From Deltaproteobacteria bacterium (GTDB lineage: Bacteria > Desulfobacterota > Desulfuromonadia > Geobacterales > Pseudopelobacteraceae), in the NCBI GenBank assembly GCA_016182975.1, contig JACPFJ010000035.1, positions 1 to 35,719 of the forward strand: a DNA stretch of 35,719 nt, read 5' to 3'. The translations under genes and the position numbers were made by a program. Shown in pieces: positions 8,101-16,913 of this stretch (the stretch's first letter is position 1; the number at the start of each line of letters is the position of its first letter). The notes under the pieces are model-generated. The model searched no databases, was not told the origin of the DNA, and was given only the letters and a program-made list of their open reading frames with translations.

Positions 8101-8186
8101 GTTCATCGAACTGGCAAAACCCGGGTAACCGGGTGACGCAAAGCTACCTGTCCAATATCGGTTGGATCGAGGGGCCGTCGAAGTGG
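8101..8186 (+). promoter_or_regulatory. Cyclic di-GMP-I (GEMM-I) riboswitch aptamer
   Basis: The GEMM-I core is visible. TGGC (8112-8115) pairs with GCTA (8143-8146), enclosing GCAAAA on one side and the hallmark GACGCAAAGC (8135-8144) on the other. The hairpin ACCCGG/CCGGGT is capped by a GNRA tetraloop, GTAA (8125-8128). A second hairpin (TCCAA 8151-8155 with TTGGA 8162-8166) is followed by a GGGGCCGTCGAAG segment resembling the 3' core. The base equivalent to G20 of the Vibrio Vc2 aptamer appears to be G, which favours c-di-GMP over the cGAMP-specific Geobacter variants. It lies in the 5' leader of the sensor kinase gene, ahead of a terminator. Confidence 0.85.
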
Positions 8187-8206
8187 CACTGTTATCAAGA
8201 ATGATA

Positions 8207-8243
8207 AGAGCCCGCCAATGGCGCAGGAGAGGGCTTTTTCTTT
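8207..8243 (+). terminator. Expression-platform terminator of the riboswitch
   Basis: AGCCC (8209-8213) pairs with GGGCT (8231-8235) around an inner GCC/GGC hairpin, followed by TTTTTCTTT. GCCC in the 5' arm (8210-8213) can instead pair with GGGC of the aptamer 3' core (8172-8175). The terminator should therefore form when the aptamer is folded, giving a ligand-OFF switch; this is inference. Confidence 0.75.
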
Positions 8244-8342
8244 CGGCGCCGTCCCCCCATCCACCCCCATAATCCAAGCACAAGACGAGGAACTCCGCGG
8301 CACGAATCGAATGTAACCACCGGCACTAAAGAGGAATCTCCC

Positions 8343-10286
8343 ATGAGATCGGACCTTTTCAAGAGCATGAGCCTGAAGGTCAAGACGGCGCTGCCAATTG
8401 CGTTCCTGTTCGTCCTGTTCGTCGTTACCGCTTCTTACCTCACCCTCTCGTACTTCGAACGCAAATTCAAGGAATCCATCTCCATCCAGCAGTTCTCATA
8501 CGCCTCCAATCTGGCCCACAATATCGACGACCATCTCAGGATCGCTCAGCATGCCCTGCTATCGGTCGCCCCGCAGGCTCCCGGGGACGTATGGAGCAGC
8601 GCGGAGAGCGCCCAGCGTTTTCTCGACAACAGGATCGGTATCCACTCGATCTTCGACAACGGTCTCTTCCTCATCACCAAGGAGGGAACACTGGTCGCCG
8701 AGAGCCCTTACAGGCCGGGACGGCGGCGTAAGGACCTCTCCCACAGAGAATGGTTCCAAAAGACCATCGCCACCGGAAAACCGTACATCTCCGATCCCTG
8801 CATCTCCACCCACAATCCGGGGCAGCCAGCGGTCGTGATGACCGTGCCGCTCTTCGACAGCCGCGGGAAGATGAAGGGAATGATGACGGGCGCCTTCGAG
8901 CTGTTGGGAATAAACTTCCTGGCGGAACTGCCCGATACCAGGATCGGCAAAGGGGGCTACCTCTACATCACCGACAGCAACCGCACCATGATCGTGCACC
9001 CGGACAGGGCCAGGATCATGAAACCGGCGGCGGGGCCGGGGGTCAACCGTCTGTACGACCGGGCGGTCAAGGGGTTCGAGGAGAGCGGGGAAACGGTCAC
9101 TTCCTACGGGGTCCCCATGCTCGCCTCCTTCAGTCGCCTGCATACGACCTCCTGGATCCTTGGGGTCAACTATCCGATCTCAGAGGCGTATGCGCCGATT
9201 ATTATGGCCAGGCGTTATTTCGCAGTTGCCGCCGCGATGGGTACGGTCGGGCTGTTGTTCCTGACATGGCTTGTCATGAAGCGACTGATGTCGCCGCTCG
9301 CGGCCTTCACCCGGCATGTGGAGCTCCTGCCGGAAAAGTCGGGGGATGAACGGCTGGTCACGCTTGATTCCGGGGATGAGATCGGGGTCCTGGGGACGGC
9401 ATTCAATTCCTTGATCCATACTCTCGATGCACAGCGGGAAGAGTTGCAAGTGCGGACGCTGTCCCTGGAAAAGGAGGTCGCGGAAAGGGAGGTGGCCCAG
9501 GAGGCGCTGGCTGAAAAGCAGCAGCAGCTCAAGGCGCTGAACAACATGCTCGAGGAGCGCATCATAGCTCAGGTCAACGAGCTACGCCAGAAGGACCGGA
9601 TGATGATCCAGCAGAGCCGCCAGGCCGCCATGGGCGAGATGATCAACAACATCGCCCACCAATGGCGCCAACCGCTCAACAACCTGGGGCTGATCGTTCA
9701 GGGTATGCAGTTGAATCATGAGATGGGGCAACTCAGCAAAGAGGAGATGAAGGGCTATAGTGACATGGCGATGGCTACCATCCAGTTCATGTCGCGTACC
9801 ATCGACGACTTCAGGAACTTTTTCAGGCCGGACAAGAAGAGGCAAATGTTTCACATCAATCAGGTCGTCTCCAGGACCATCTCCATCATCGAAGGGACTC
9901 TCAACAAACATCGGATCACGATCGAGGTCGACACGACGGACGATCCCGTTGTCAATGGCTATCCGAACGAATTCTCCCAGGTCATCCTCAACATCCTGAC
10001 CAACGCCAGGGACGCAATGGCGGAGCGGGGGATCGGCGATCCACGAATCAAGATAGGCATGCGTTCGGAAAACGGAAAGGCCGTTGTCACCATCGTCGAT
10101 AACGCCGGCGGGATTCCGGATGATGTCATCGGCCGGATCTTCGACCCCTTCTTTACCACCAAGGGGCCGGACAAGGGTACGGGGATCGGGCTCTACATGT
10201 CGAAAGAGATCATCGAGAAGAACATGAACGGAAGGCTTACCGCTCGCAATACGGGAATCGGCGCTGAATTCAGGATAGAGGTTTGA
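8343..10286 (+). CDS. Membrane sensor histidine kinase with dCache-type periplasmic domain
   Basis: A 647-residue protein. One transmembrane segment spans about residues 14-37. A periplasmic double-Cache-like sensor (about 40-285) contains DLSHREWFQ and GYLYITDSNR. A second membrane segment (about 291-313) is followed by HAMP (about 312-366) and a Glu/Gln-rich coiled coil (about 367-425). The dimerisation domain carries phosphoacceptor His439 in NNIAHQWRQPLNN, and the ATPase domain shows the N box (ILNILTNARDAM), G1 (DNAGGIP) and G2 (GTGIGLYMSK). AGAGGA precedes the start. The gene has a 5' leader with a c-di-GMP riboswitch, and the receiver gene begins 1 base after its stop, so the two form an operon. 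Cache domains usually bind small organic ligands; the ligand here is unknown. Confidence 0.94.
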   Translation: MRSDLFKSMSLKVKTALPIAFLFVLFVVTASYLTLSYFERKFKESISIQQFSYASNLAHNIDDHLRIAQHALLSVAPQAPGDVWSSAESAQRFLDNRIGIHSIFDNGLFLITKEGTLVAESPYRPGRRRKDLSHREWFQKTIATGKPYISDPCISTHNPGQPAVVMTVPLFDSRGKMKGMMTGAFELLGINFLAELPDTRIGKGGYLYITDSNRTMIVHPDRARIMKPAAGPGVNRLYDRAVKGFEESGETVTSYGVPMLASFSRLHTTSWILGVNYPISEAYAPIIMARRYFAVAAAMGTVGLLFLTWLVMKRLMSPLAAFTRHVELLPEKSGDERLVTLDSGDEIGVLGTAFNSLIHTLDAQREELQVRTLSLEKEVAEREVAQEALAEKQQQLKALNNMLEERIIAQVNELRQKDRMMIQQSRQAAMGEMINNIAHQWRQPLNNLGLIVQGMQLNHEMGQLSKEEMKGYSDMAMATIQFMSRTIDDFRNFFRPDKKRQMFHINQVVSRTISIIEGTLNKHRITIEVDTTDDPVVNGYPNEFSQVILNILTNARDAMAERGIGDPRIKIGMRSENGKAVVTIVDNAGGIPDDVIGRIFDPFFTTKGPDKGTGIGLYMSKEIIEKNMNGRLTARNTGIGAEFRIEV

Positions 10287-10287
10287 T

Positions 10288-10698
10288 ATGAAAACCTTGA
10301 ATCACGGCAACAACGGAATCTCGATCCTGTGTGTGGAAGACGATCCGACATCCAGGCTGATTCTCAGCCAGATCATAGCGACCAAATTCTCCGCCCACAA
10401 GGTCCATTGTGCTGAAAACGGCAAAGGCGGACTGGAGCTTTTCCGGGAATTCCGGCCGGATATCGTGCTGACCGACATAAGCATGCCGATTCTGGACGGC
10501 ATCCGGATGGCCGCTGAGATCCGCGCCCTGAATCCCGTCACGCGTATCATCGCCATGTCGGGCGACAGCGAACTGGACTGCCAGTCGGGCGACATCGAAA
10601 CGCTTTTCGACGGGCATCTTTTGAAACCTATCGACCAAAAAGATCTCGTGAGCGTCATTGGAGATTGCATCGAGCGGATCGCGCAGGAAAGGGCATAA
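10288..10698 (+). CDS. Receiver-only response regulator
   Basis: A 136-residue single REC domain with no output domain. The acidic pocket is Glu17-Asp18-Asp19, the phosphoacceptor is Asp63 (VLTDISMP) and the conserved lysine is Lys113 (LLKPID). The position of the switch Thr/Ser is occupied by Ser91 (AMSGD). It begins 1 base after the kinase stop codon and should be phosphorylated by that kinase. Without a DNA-binding or enzymatic domain it must act through protein contacts, for example in a phosphorelay or on a motility target. The target is unknown. Confidence 0.93.
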   Translation: MKTLNHGNNGISILCVEDDPTSRLILSQIIATKFSAHKVHCAENGKGGLELFREFRPDIVLTDISMPILDGIRMAAEIRALNPVTRIIAMSGDSELDCQSGDIETLFDGHLLKPIDQKDLVSVIGDCIERIAQERA

Positions 10699-10707
10699 TA
10701 ATCTGTT

Positions 10708-10781
10708 CTGAGTTTTGAGTTATGAGTTTTGAGTTGGAACCAAAACCACCAAAGAACTCACAACTCAAAACTCAAAACTGA
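10708..10781. terminator. Bidirectional hairpin built from inverted heptad repeats
   Basis: The left arm (10710-10735) is made of TGAGTTN heptads and the right arm (10755-10780) of the complementary AACTCAN heptads. They pair over 26 positions with three mismatches around a 19-base loop. The structure lies between convergent genes and could end transcription from both sides. Confidence 0.65.
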
Positions 10782-10786
10782 TTTTC

Positions 10787-13700
10787 CTAATTCCCCAGGA
10801 TCACCTCGCCGGTATCGGTAAACAGGCGTACCGGCAGTTCAAATGCCCTCCTGAAGACGTTCAGAACGCCCTTGGTCATCGACTTGACCGGGATGGCGCT
10901 CACCTTGGGATCCGACCACTTCCCCTTGGCCTCGAAATAGGCGCTCAGGACCGATCTGTCCTTGCCGGTGAGCAGCCAACCCACCACCGGGATACGGTTG
11001 ACGATCTTGTCCACGGTCTGGAGCGGCTGTACGCCGATGGTCAGATCCAACTCCTCTCTTACGATGTCCGCCCTTCCGATGATCGACATGTTGATGGCGT
11101 CGCTCTTGATGAACAGGTCCTGGCTGGAGGCGATGCCGTCCTTGATGGCGATGCTCCCCTTTATCTCGTTGTACGGCATGCCGCCCGACACCATGTCGGG
11201 GAGCTGGAACTTGAGGAGTTGCGACACGTTGAGAATGGAGAAGACCTTGGAAAGGACGTTGAATCTGCGTAGCGAGCCGTCTTCCATGCGTATCCGCACG
11301 TTGCCCTGGGCGCTCTTCCTGATATCCGCCATGGTGGCGCCGCTGGCGCTCAGATCGCCCTGCAGGTTCAGCCTTCCGGTGACCTCCCTGGTGATGTCGA
11401 GGGCCTGGAAGAAGCGTTCGGCATTGATGCGCTCAAGGTTGAAGGCAAGGTCGTAGCGTTTTCCCTCGCTACCCGCGGGGGCGAGCCTCCCCTTGGCTGA
11501 GACCCGCCCGCCGAACAGCGTCGTATCCAGACCCTGGAGATAGAGGACTCCGTCGTCGCGGCTGAACGTGGCGCTCAGCTTGGTGAACTGGAGCTTGCGA
11601 TAGTTGCCGGCGTCGACGCCCAGCCTGAGCTTCAGGCCCAGTTTCGGTCTGGTCCGCTCGCTGCCCGCCTGTTCGCTGCTGCCTTGCGGCGTGCCCAGCT
11701 TGCTCAGCAGCACAAGGTCGTCCACGTCCAGGTTTGATGAGGTGACGGACAGATTCGCCTCCGGGGTCCGGCCGCCGGTGTAGTTGCCGCTGATGCTGAA
11801 GTTGGACGTGTTGAACAGGCCGGAGATGTTGCGGATGGTGTACCGGTTGTCCTGGATGGTGAATGAAGCGTTCATGCGGCGGATGCTCGCATCCGTCCCG
11901 GGCTGGGCCAACTTGGCGTCACGCAGGAAGAACTGCGGTGATGACAGCGTGATCTCCGCTTCGGGATTCTTGAAGTTCCTGATCCTCCCCTTGGCATTGA
12001 TCAACGAGTCGCCGTAGCGCATGCTGATACCGGAAGTTTCCAGGCTGTTTCCCTTGAAGATGATGCTGCTGTTGATGTTGCTGAGCGGTTTCAGACCTCC
12101 GCCAGGCTGAAAGGCGAACGAGGAGAGCTCGATGGTGCCGCTGTAGTCCATGGCGGCGAAGTCTTCGGGGTTGCCGCGGCCCGTGACGTGGGCCTGCGCC
12201 TTGCCCCTGGGGTGATATTGCTGCCACATGGTCAGGATCGGGAGCGTATCACCCCAGGCAAACGGATTGGTCTGCAGATCAAAGCCCAGGTAGGGTTGAT
12301 CGCCGTATTTCAGGATGGCTGTCGCGGAGAGATTGAGCGGCGGCAGGCTGTAGGCCAGGCTGGTCAACCTGGTTTCTCCGGCTCCGATAACCGAGCTGAA
12401 GGTGAGATTGTTCGCCATGCCGGACGGCTTGCGGATGGCGCCGGGAAACGCGTAGAGCGCCTGCTTCAATTCCCACTCCCCGTTCAGACGATAGGCCGAG
12501 TAATGGCCGCCGCCGTTCAGAACGAGCGAGGAATTTCCGCTGAACTCCAGCTTGTCCGCGCCGGCGATCCTGGCCAGCCAGGCCACCTCCGGGCCGTGTG
12601 TGGTGATCTCCATGTGGGCCGGGTAATCTGATGGCTTGTCGGTATTGTACTCGGTGATTGAACCGTGCATCTTGAAGGGGGACGAGCCGAAGGTCCCTGT
12701 CATGCCGATCAGGTTGAAGTTCTTCCCCTTAAGCTCGAGGGTGCCCTTGATGTTGGTGAAGGCCGGGGCCTTGGGTCCGTAACTGAGAACGGCCTTCTCA
12801 ACCGGCCCGCGGATCAGGAGCGTGTTGTAGTTCTCGTCCCGCTCCATGTGGGCGATCTGGCTGACGCGTCCGTCCAGGATGCCGGTGTCGAGCTTGAAGA
12901 CGCCGGACTTGATCCGGTGTTCGATGTAATCGGCGGTGTCTTTCTCGATGATCCCGAAGGGAATGTAGCCCCTGACGTCCTCGTAGCGGAAGGTGGTTGG
13001 GGTGGATGCCTTGGCAACGATGCGCGGGTCCTTGCCGGCATAGTCGTGCAACTGCAGGCTCCCCTTGATGCGGAAGCCGTCGGTGCTCAGCTCCAGTGAG
13101 GGGATGTCCAGCAGGCGGCTGGTGAGCTTCATCGAGTAGTCGAGCTGGAGCGCGCTGGGGGCCACGACGGCATGGAAGACGGCAGGCCAGGTCACGGCGG
13201 CGTTGTTCAGGCGGACCTTCCCCTTGGCGCTGAACTCGCGCGGCTTCCCCTTGAAGCTGGTGACGATGTCCAGCCGTCCGCCCGGATTGCCGAAGGGGAT
13301 GAAACGCCCGTAGTAGGGCCAGAAACGGCCCACTTCGGCCTGCTTGATGTCCGCGCTCGCGTTCAGCTCCGTTTCCATGAGCGACTTGGCGCCCGCCGGG
13401 AGCTTTGCCGTTCCGGAGAGCGATACCGTGGCGGCCGCGCCCGATGCGGCCGGAAGTTCGCAGGAAAGCCCGATGCTCCCCTTGTGGCCGCGGGAGAGGT
13501 TGTCCAGAGACAGGTTCAGATTCCTTGCGTCGACCGTGAGGCCCTCCTTGCGGATGGCCATGTCGCGCCAGTGCAGCACCCCTTTCTTTACCCGCACCTT
13601 TTTGAGCCTCATCTGGATGGCCTCGGGCCGCGGTTTGAGCAGGTCATCGATGTTCAAACGCCCGTCGCTGCCGCGTACGAGGCGCACGTCGGCCCCTTCC

Positions 13701-14038
13701 AGGCTGAACTCGCGCAGCACGGCCCTCTTCTCCAATAGCGGAAGCAGGGCCAGTTCCACGGTGATCCGCTTGGCCGTGAGGAAATCGCTGTTGCCATCCG
13801 GCTCCTTTACCGTAACGTCGTCAAAGACGAACGCGGGGCCGAAACGCATTGAAAACTCCCCGTGGCCGAAGCTGACCTTGCGGTTGAGGGATTGCTGCAG
13901 GGTGGCGATGATGTCGTCACGGTAGGCATTGATGTCCAGCAGGTTGGGCAGGAAGAGGGCCAGGCCGATCAGCGTTGTCCCCAGGAACAGGAAGAGCAGG
14001 CCTGAAAGCTTGAAGTAGTGTCGTCTACGTTTCCGCAT
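10787..14038 (-). CDS. AsmA-family envelope protein (TamB/YhdP-like), membrane-anchored
   Basis: A 1083-residue protein with a basic N-terminus and one transmembrane helix (about residues 12-32), followed by a long periplasmic region. The AsmA N-terminal block includes NINAYRDD-like DINAYRDDIIATLQ and the motif RLNIDDLL near residue 125. The C-terminal third has the typical AsmA C domain (NLQGDLSASGATMADIRKS, then GIASSQDLFIKSD). AsmA-like proteins form long beta-groove bridges thought to carry phospholipids between inner and outer membranes. The stop of this gene faces the kinase operon across a shared hairpin. Upstream, the CNNM-type gene ends only 10 bases away on the same strand, so the two may be co-transcribed. 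Confidence 0.88.
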   Translation of the reverse strand: MRKRRRHYFKLSGLLFLFLGTTLIGLALFLPNLLDINAYRDDIIATLQQSLNRKVSFGHGEFSMRFGPAFVFDDVTVKEPDGNSDFLTAKRITVELALLPLLEKRAVLREFSLEGADVRLVRGSDGRLNIDDLLKPRPEAIQMRLKKVRVKKGVLHWRDMAIRKEGLTVDARNLNLSLDNLSRGHKGSIGLSCELPAASGAAATVSLSGTAKLPAGAKSLMETELNASADIKQAEVGRFWPYYGRFIPFGNPGGRLDIVTSFKGKPREFSAKGKVRLNNAAVTWPAVFHAVVAPSALQLDYSMKLTSRLLDIPSLELSTDGFRIKGSLQLHDYAGKDPRIVAKASTPTTFRYEDVRGYIPFGIIEKDTADYIEHRIKSGVFKLDTGILDGRVSQIAHMERDENYNTLLIRGPVEKAVLSYGPKAPAFTNIKGTLELKGKNFNLIGMTGTFGSSPFKMHGSITEYNTDKPSDYPAHMEITTHGPEVAWLARIAGADKLEFSGNSSLVLNGGGHYSAYRLNGEWELKQALYAFPGAIRKPSGMANNLTFSSVIGAGETRLTSLAYSLPPLNLSATAILKYGDQPYLGFDLQTNPFAWGDTLPILTMWQQYHPRGKAQAHVTGRGNPEDFAAMDYSGTIELSSFAFQPGGGLKPLSNINSSIIFKGNSLETSGISMRYGDSLINAKGRIRNFKNPEAEITLSSPQFFLRDAKLAQPGTDASIRRMNASFTIQDNRYTIRNISGLFNTSNFSISGNYTGGRTPEANLSVTSSNLDVDDLVLLSKLGTPQGSSEQAGSERTRPKLGLKLRLGVDAGNYRKLQFTKLSATFSRDDGVLYLQGLDTTLFGGRVSAKGRLAPAGSEGKRYDLAFNLERINAERFFQALDITREVTGRLNLQGDLSASGATMADIRKSAQGNVRIRMEDGSLRRFNVLSKVFSILNVSQLLKFQLPDMVSGGMPYNEIKGSIAIKDGIASSQDLFIKSDAINMSIIGRADIVREELDLTIGVQPLQTVDKIVNRIPVVGWLLTGKDRSVLSAYFEAKGKWSDPKVSAIPVKSMTKGVLNVFRRAFELPVRLFTDTGEVILGN

Positions 14039-14048
14039 GGGCCAGGTC

Positions 14049-15350
14049 TCAGTCCTTTACCGGCACGATACGTACCCTGAGGATGGCGGTGCGGGTGACC
14101 TCGTCGCAGATGAAGCGGTAGCCGCGCCAGTCAATGGTTTCACCGCGCAGCGGGAAACGGCCCAGCTCGTGCAGGATCAGCCCGGCCACGGTGTCGTATG
14201 GGATATCCTCCTCCAGCTTGACCTCGATGACCTCGGCCATGTCGAAGACCGACAAAAGGCCGTCCACGAGCAGGGTGCCGTCCGGCAGGTGCTGGATCGC
14301 GCCGGTTTCGCTGATGTCGTGTTCGTCCCTGATTTCACCCACCAACTCCTCTATCAGGTCCTCGGTGGTGACCAGGCCGCTCAGGCCGCCGTACTCGTCC
14401 ACGACAATGGCCATCTGGTTGCGGCTGCGTTGCATCTCCTTCAACAACTCGTTGACCTTCTTCCCTTCGGGAACGAAAATCGGCGGCCGCATGATTGCGG
14501 CCAGGTCGAAAGTCTCATTGGCCACCAGCCGCCCCAGCAGGTCCTTGCCGTGCACCACGCCTGCAATATTCTCGATGCTGCCGCGGTAGACCGGATAACG
14601 GGAGTACTGGTTTTCAAGTACCGTAGCGACTACCAGGTCACGCGGTGCGGCCAGGTCCAGCCCGACGATGCGGGTGCGGGGGACCATCACCTCGCGGACA
14701 CAGGTGTGGGTGAACTCGAAGACGTTGCGGATGTACTCCTGTTCCGCCTCGCTGAAGATGCCGATCTCCTGCCCCTCGGCAACGATGTGCTGCACCTCCT
14801 CGCGGGTGATGAAGGCCTCCCGGTCGGCCTTGATCCGGAGCAGCTTCATGACCGCCTTGCTGGAGACGGTCAGGATGCTCACCGCGATGGCACCGATCCG
14901 GCAGAGGAAGTTGATCGGCCGGGCGACCCTCAGGGCGATGGTATCGGCGTATTGCATGCCGATCGCCTTGGGGACCAGTTCTCCGACGATCAGGGTGGCG
15001 TAGGAAACCAGCGCAACTACCGTGACTGCGGCCAGCGGCTCCGCCGCCTGCCGGATCAGGGGCCAGGGAAGTCCTGAGAAGAACGGGCGCAGATGCTCGA
15101 TGGCGATGATGCCGCCGACGGTGGAGGCCGCCGAGCCGGCCACGGTCACGCCGATCTGCACCAGGGCCAGCACGCGGTGGGGGTCCTGCTGAAGCTCCTC
15201 GATGATCCGCGCCCGCTTGTCACCTTCGGCTACGAGTTGTGTAATGCGGCTCTTGCGCACCGAGACGATCGCGAATTCGGAACAGGAGAAAAAGCCGTTC
15301 AACACGATCATCAGGCAGATGAGCAGTATTTCCAGTGTCATGGTGTCCAC
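14049..15350 (-). CDS. CNNM/CorC (HlyC) family transporter-like membrane protein
   Basis: A 433-residue protein. A DUF21/CNNM membrane domain (residues 1-190) has an N-terminal hydrophobic helix and further segments near 60-85, 103-130 and 150-170. It is followed by a CBS-domain pair (about 205-330; MVPRTRIVGLD and VVDEYGGLSGLVTTEDLIEELVGEI) and a C-terminal CorC_HlyC domain (about 345-430). The family is linked to Mg2+ or Co2+ efflux and homeostasis; the old haemolysin label is misleading. I keep the GTG start at 15350 because GGAGG lies 6 bases upstream, whereas the ATG at 15341 would leave 15 bases. It lies downstream of the rplI terminator, so it probably has its own promoter. Confidence 0.92.
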   Translation of the reverse strand: MDTMTLEILLICLMIVLNGFFSCSEFAIVSVRKSRITQLVAEGDKRARIIEELQQDPHRVLALVQIGVTVAGSAASTVGGIIAIEHLRPFFSGLPWPLIRQAAEPLAAVTVVALVSYATLIVGELVPKAIGMQYADTIALRVARPINFLCRIGAIAVSILTVSSKAVMKLLRIKADREAFITREEVQHIVAEGQEIGIFSEAEQEYIRNVFEFTHTCVREVMVPRTRIVGLDLAAPRDLVVATVLENQYSRYPVYRGSIENIAGVVHGKDLLGRLVANETFDLAAIMRPPIFVPEGKKVNELLKEMQRSRNQMAIVVDEYGGLSGLVTTEDLIEELVGEIRDEHDISETGAIQHLPDGTLLVDGLLSVFDMAEVIEVKLEEDIPYDTVAGLILHELGRFPLRGETIDWRGYRFICDEVTRTAILRVRIVPVKD

Positions 15351-15417
15351 GAAAGGCCTCCGTCAAAATTGATCCATTTTCTCCCCTGTGGTTACGATTG
15401 TCAACCGTGAGATATAA

Positions 15418-15449
15418 TAAAAAAAGGCCTGCCGGAATTCCGACAGGCC
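15418..15449 (-). terminator. Rho-independent terminator of the rpsF-rplI operon
   Basis: A near-perfect 24-base palindrome (15426-15449), with GGCCTG and CAGGCC as outer arms, is followed on the minus strand by a run of Ts. It begins 27 bases past the rplI stop. Confidence 0.9.
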
Positions 15450-15475
15450 CATGCAGAGGAGGAGCAATAAGCCGA

Positions 15476-15919
15476 TCAGGCTGTCTTGACGTTCACCTTG
15501 AGGTTTGCCGTTACCTCGGGATGGATCTTGACCGGGACGGTGTACTCGCCCAGCTGTTTGATCGGCTCGGCCAGTACGATCTTCTTGCGATCGATATCGA
15601 AGCCGTTTTCCTTGAGGAAGGCCGCGATTTCCATGTTGGTGACCGATCCGAAGAGCTTGCCTTCCCCGCCAGCCTGGTGCAGCAGCTCGATAGCCACTCC
15701 CTCCAGCTTGGCGGCCAGACTCCTGGCGGATTCCAGGGCCTTGTTCTTCTTGTAGGCCAGCTGGCGCATGGCATGGTCAAGGGCCTTGGCGTTCTTCTCG
15801 GTGGCCTCGATGGCCAGCCCCTTGGGGAGCAGGTAGTTGCGGGCGTAGCCGGGCGCAACCTTGACGATGTCGCCGATGTGGCCGAGGGTGTCGATGTTTT
15901 CCTTCAGAATGACCTTCAT
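15476..15919 (-). CDS. rplI: 50S ribosomal protein bL9
   Basis: A 147-residue protein of normal length. The N-terminal RNA-binding domain (residues 1-50) has MKVILKEN, then GDIVKVAPGYARNYLLPKGLA. The long connecting helix spans about 41-75 and the C-terminal domain about 80-147 (GKLFGSVTNMEIA). bL9 binds 23S rRNA at the base of the L1 stalk and helps maintain reading frame. It is the last gene of the rpsF-rpsR-DUF2232-rplI operon, 23 bases after the DUF2232 gene. Confidence 0.98.
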   Translation of the reverse strand: MKVILKENIDTLGHIGDIVKVAPGYARNYLLPKGLAIEATEKNAKALDHAMRQLAYKKNKALESARSLAAKLEGVAIELLHQAGGEGKLFGSVTNMEIAAFLKENGFDIDRKKIVLAEPIKQLGEYTVPVKIHPEVTANLKVNVKTA

Positions 15920-15942
15920 GTTTCTCTCCTTTCAAGCCTGAT

Positions 15943-16902
15943 TTACAGGTTTTCCTGTTTTCTGGGGGTGCGAAAGTCACCCCACAGGTCGAATATGCCC
16001 AGTGCCGCTACCAAGGCCGCCAGATAAGGCTGAAACAGCAGCATGATGAACAGCAGTAACCGCAGCACCCCGGCGAATGACTGGCGGGCGATGATGGTCA
16101 ACAGGACGGCCAGCCCCTGCAGAAAGTAGAGCGTCGTGATAACCACGAGCACGTTCAGGGCTGGTATGGTGATGATCGGGTTCCCCGCCAGCATGGCGAA
16201 TCCGGCCGCTATCAGCAGCCAGACCAGGGACTCCGGGTTTCTGAAATCTTTGAAACTGCCGATCTCCAGCTCAAGGCCCAACCGTCCGGCAAAGCGTTTG
16301 ACAAGGGACAGGTTGCAGCCGGTCACGGCGATCAGCATGACCGTCAGCAGGGCCGGGTAGATCCTGATGATCACATCGGCCGCCAAGGTCATGGACTGCC
16401 TCATCAGGGCGAGTTCATCCCCTTTGATGCCGGCTTGCTCGTAGATGGTGAGCGTCTGGGCAATGCTGGCGTTGATCTCCCTTACCGCCAGCAGATGGAT
16501 GTTCTGTCCGCTGAGGTTGCTGAACCCCAGCGCCGCCAAGGCGAAGACAACCAGATTGACGGCCGTTGTCCAGGCGATGGTCCTGGCCGCACCATATCCC
16601 CTGAGGAGCAGTTCAGGCAGCAGCAGGGCGATCACGCCGCACTGCAGCAGGAAGAGCACCCCGGCCTGAATGCCGAAAAAAGCGGTCAGCAGGGTAGTGA
16701 CGCCAATGGTTATGATGAGCGCTGTCCCACGACCGCTCCCGAGACGAAAAAAGGCCACCGGAAATGGCGCCAGCAGGCCCGTGAAGAAGCCTGCCGGCGG
16801 GAAGACCATGTAGGCGGCAAACAGGATGAACGAAACGGCCGTGCCGATGACCGCAGCGGTCAGCCGTGCCGCAGCGGTGTGGGGCAGCTGGTTAAAAAGC
16901 AT
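15943..16902 (-). CDS. DUF2232 (YybS-like) polytopic membrane protein
   Basis: A 319-residue hydrophobic protein with about eight predicted transmembrane segments, including residues 15-37, 40-55, 58-82, 84-100, 108-128, 175-195, 227-247 and 255-305 (more than one helix). It belongs by character and position to DUF2232, which often sits between rpsR and rplI in Desulfuromonadota and near ribosomal genes in Firmicutes. Its function is unknown. It lies 11 bases after rpsR in the same operon; no strong ribosome-binding site is visible, so coupling to rpsR is likely. Confidence 0.85.
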   Translation of the reverse strand: MLFNQLPHTAAARLTAAVIGTAVSFILFAAYMVFPPAGFFTGLLAPFPVAFFRLGSGRGTALIITIGVTTLLTAFFGIQAGVLFLLQCGVIALLLPELLLRGYGAARTIAWTTAVNLVVFALAALGFSNLSGQNIHLLAVREINASIAQTLTIYEQAGIKGDELALMRQSMTLAADVIIRIYPALLTVMLIAVTGCNLSLVKRFAGRLGLELEIGSFKDFRNPESLVWLLIAAGFAMLAGNPIITIPALNVLVVITTLYFLQGLAVLLTIIARQSFAGVLRLLLFIMLLFQPYLAALVAALGIFDLWGDFRTPRKQENL

Positions 16903-16913
16903 GCAGCCGGTTG

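Noticed and set aside
8177-8200. Sigma-54 promoter (TGGCAC near 8184)
   Set aside because: The matching TTGC element at the right spacing is absent.
14049-15350. Haemolysin
   Set aside because: The domain order (DUF21, CBS pair, CorC_HlyC) is that of CNNM/CorC metal-homeostasis proteins; the haemolysin label is historical.
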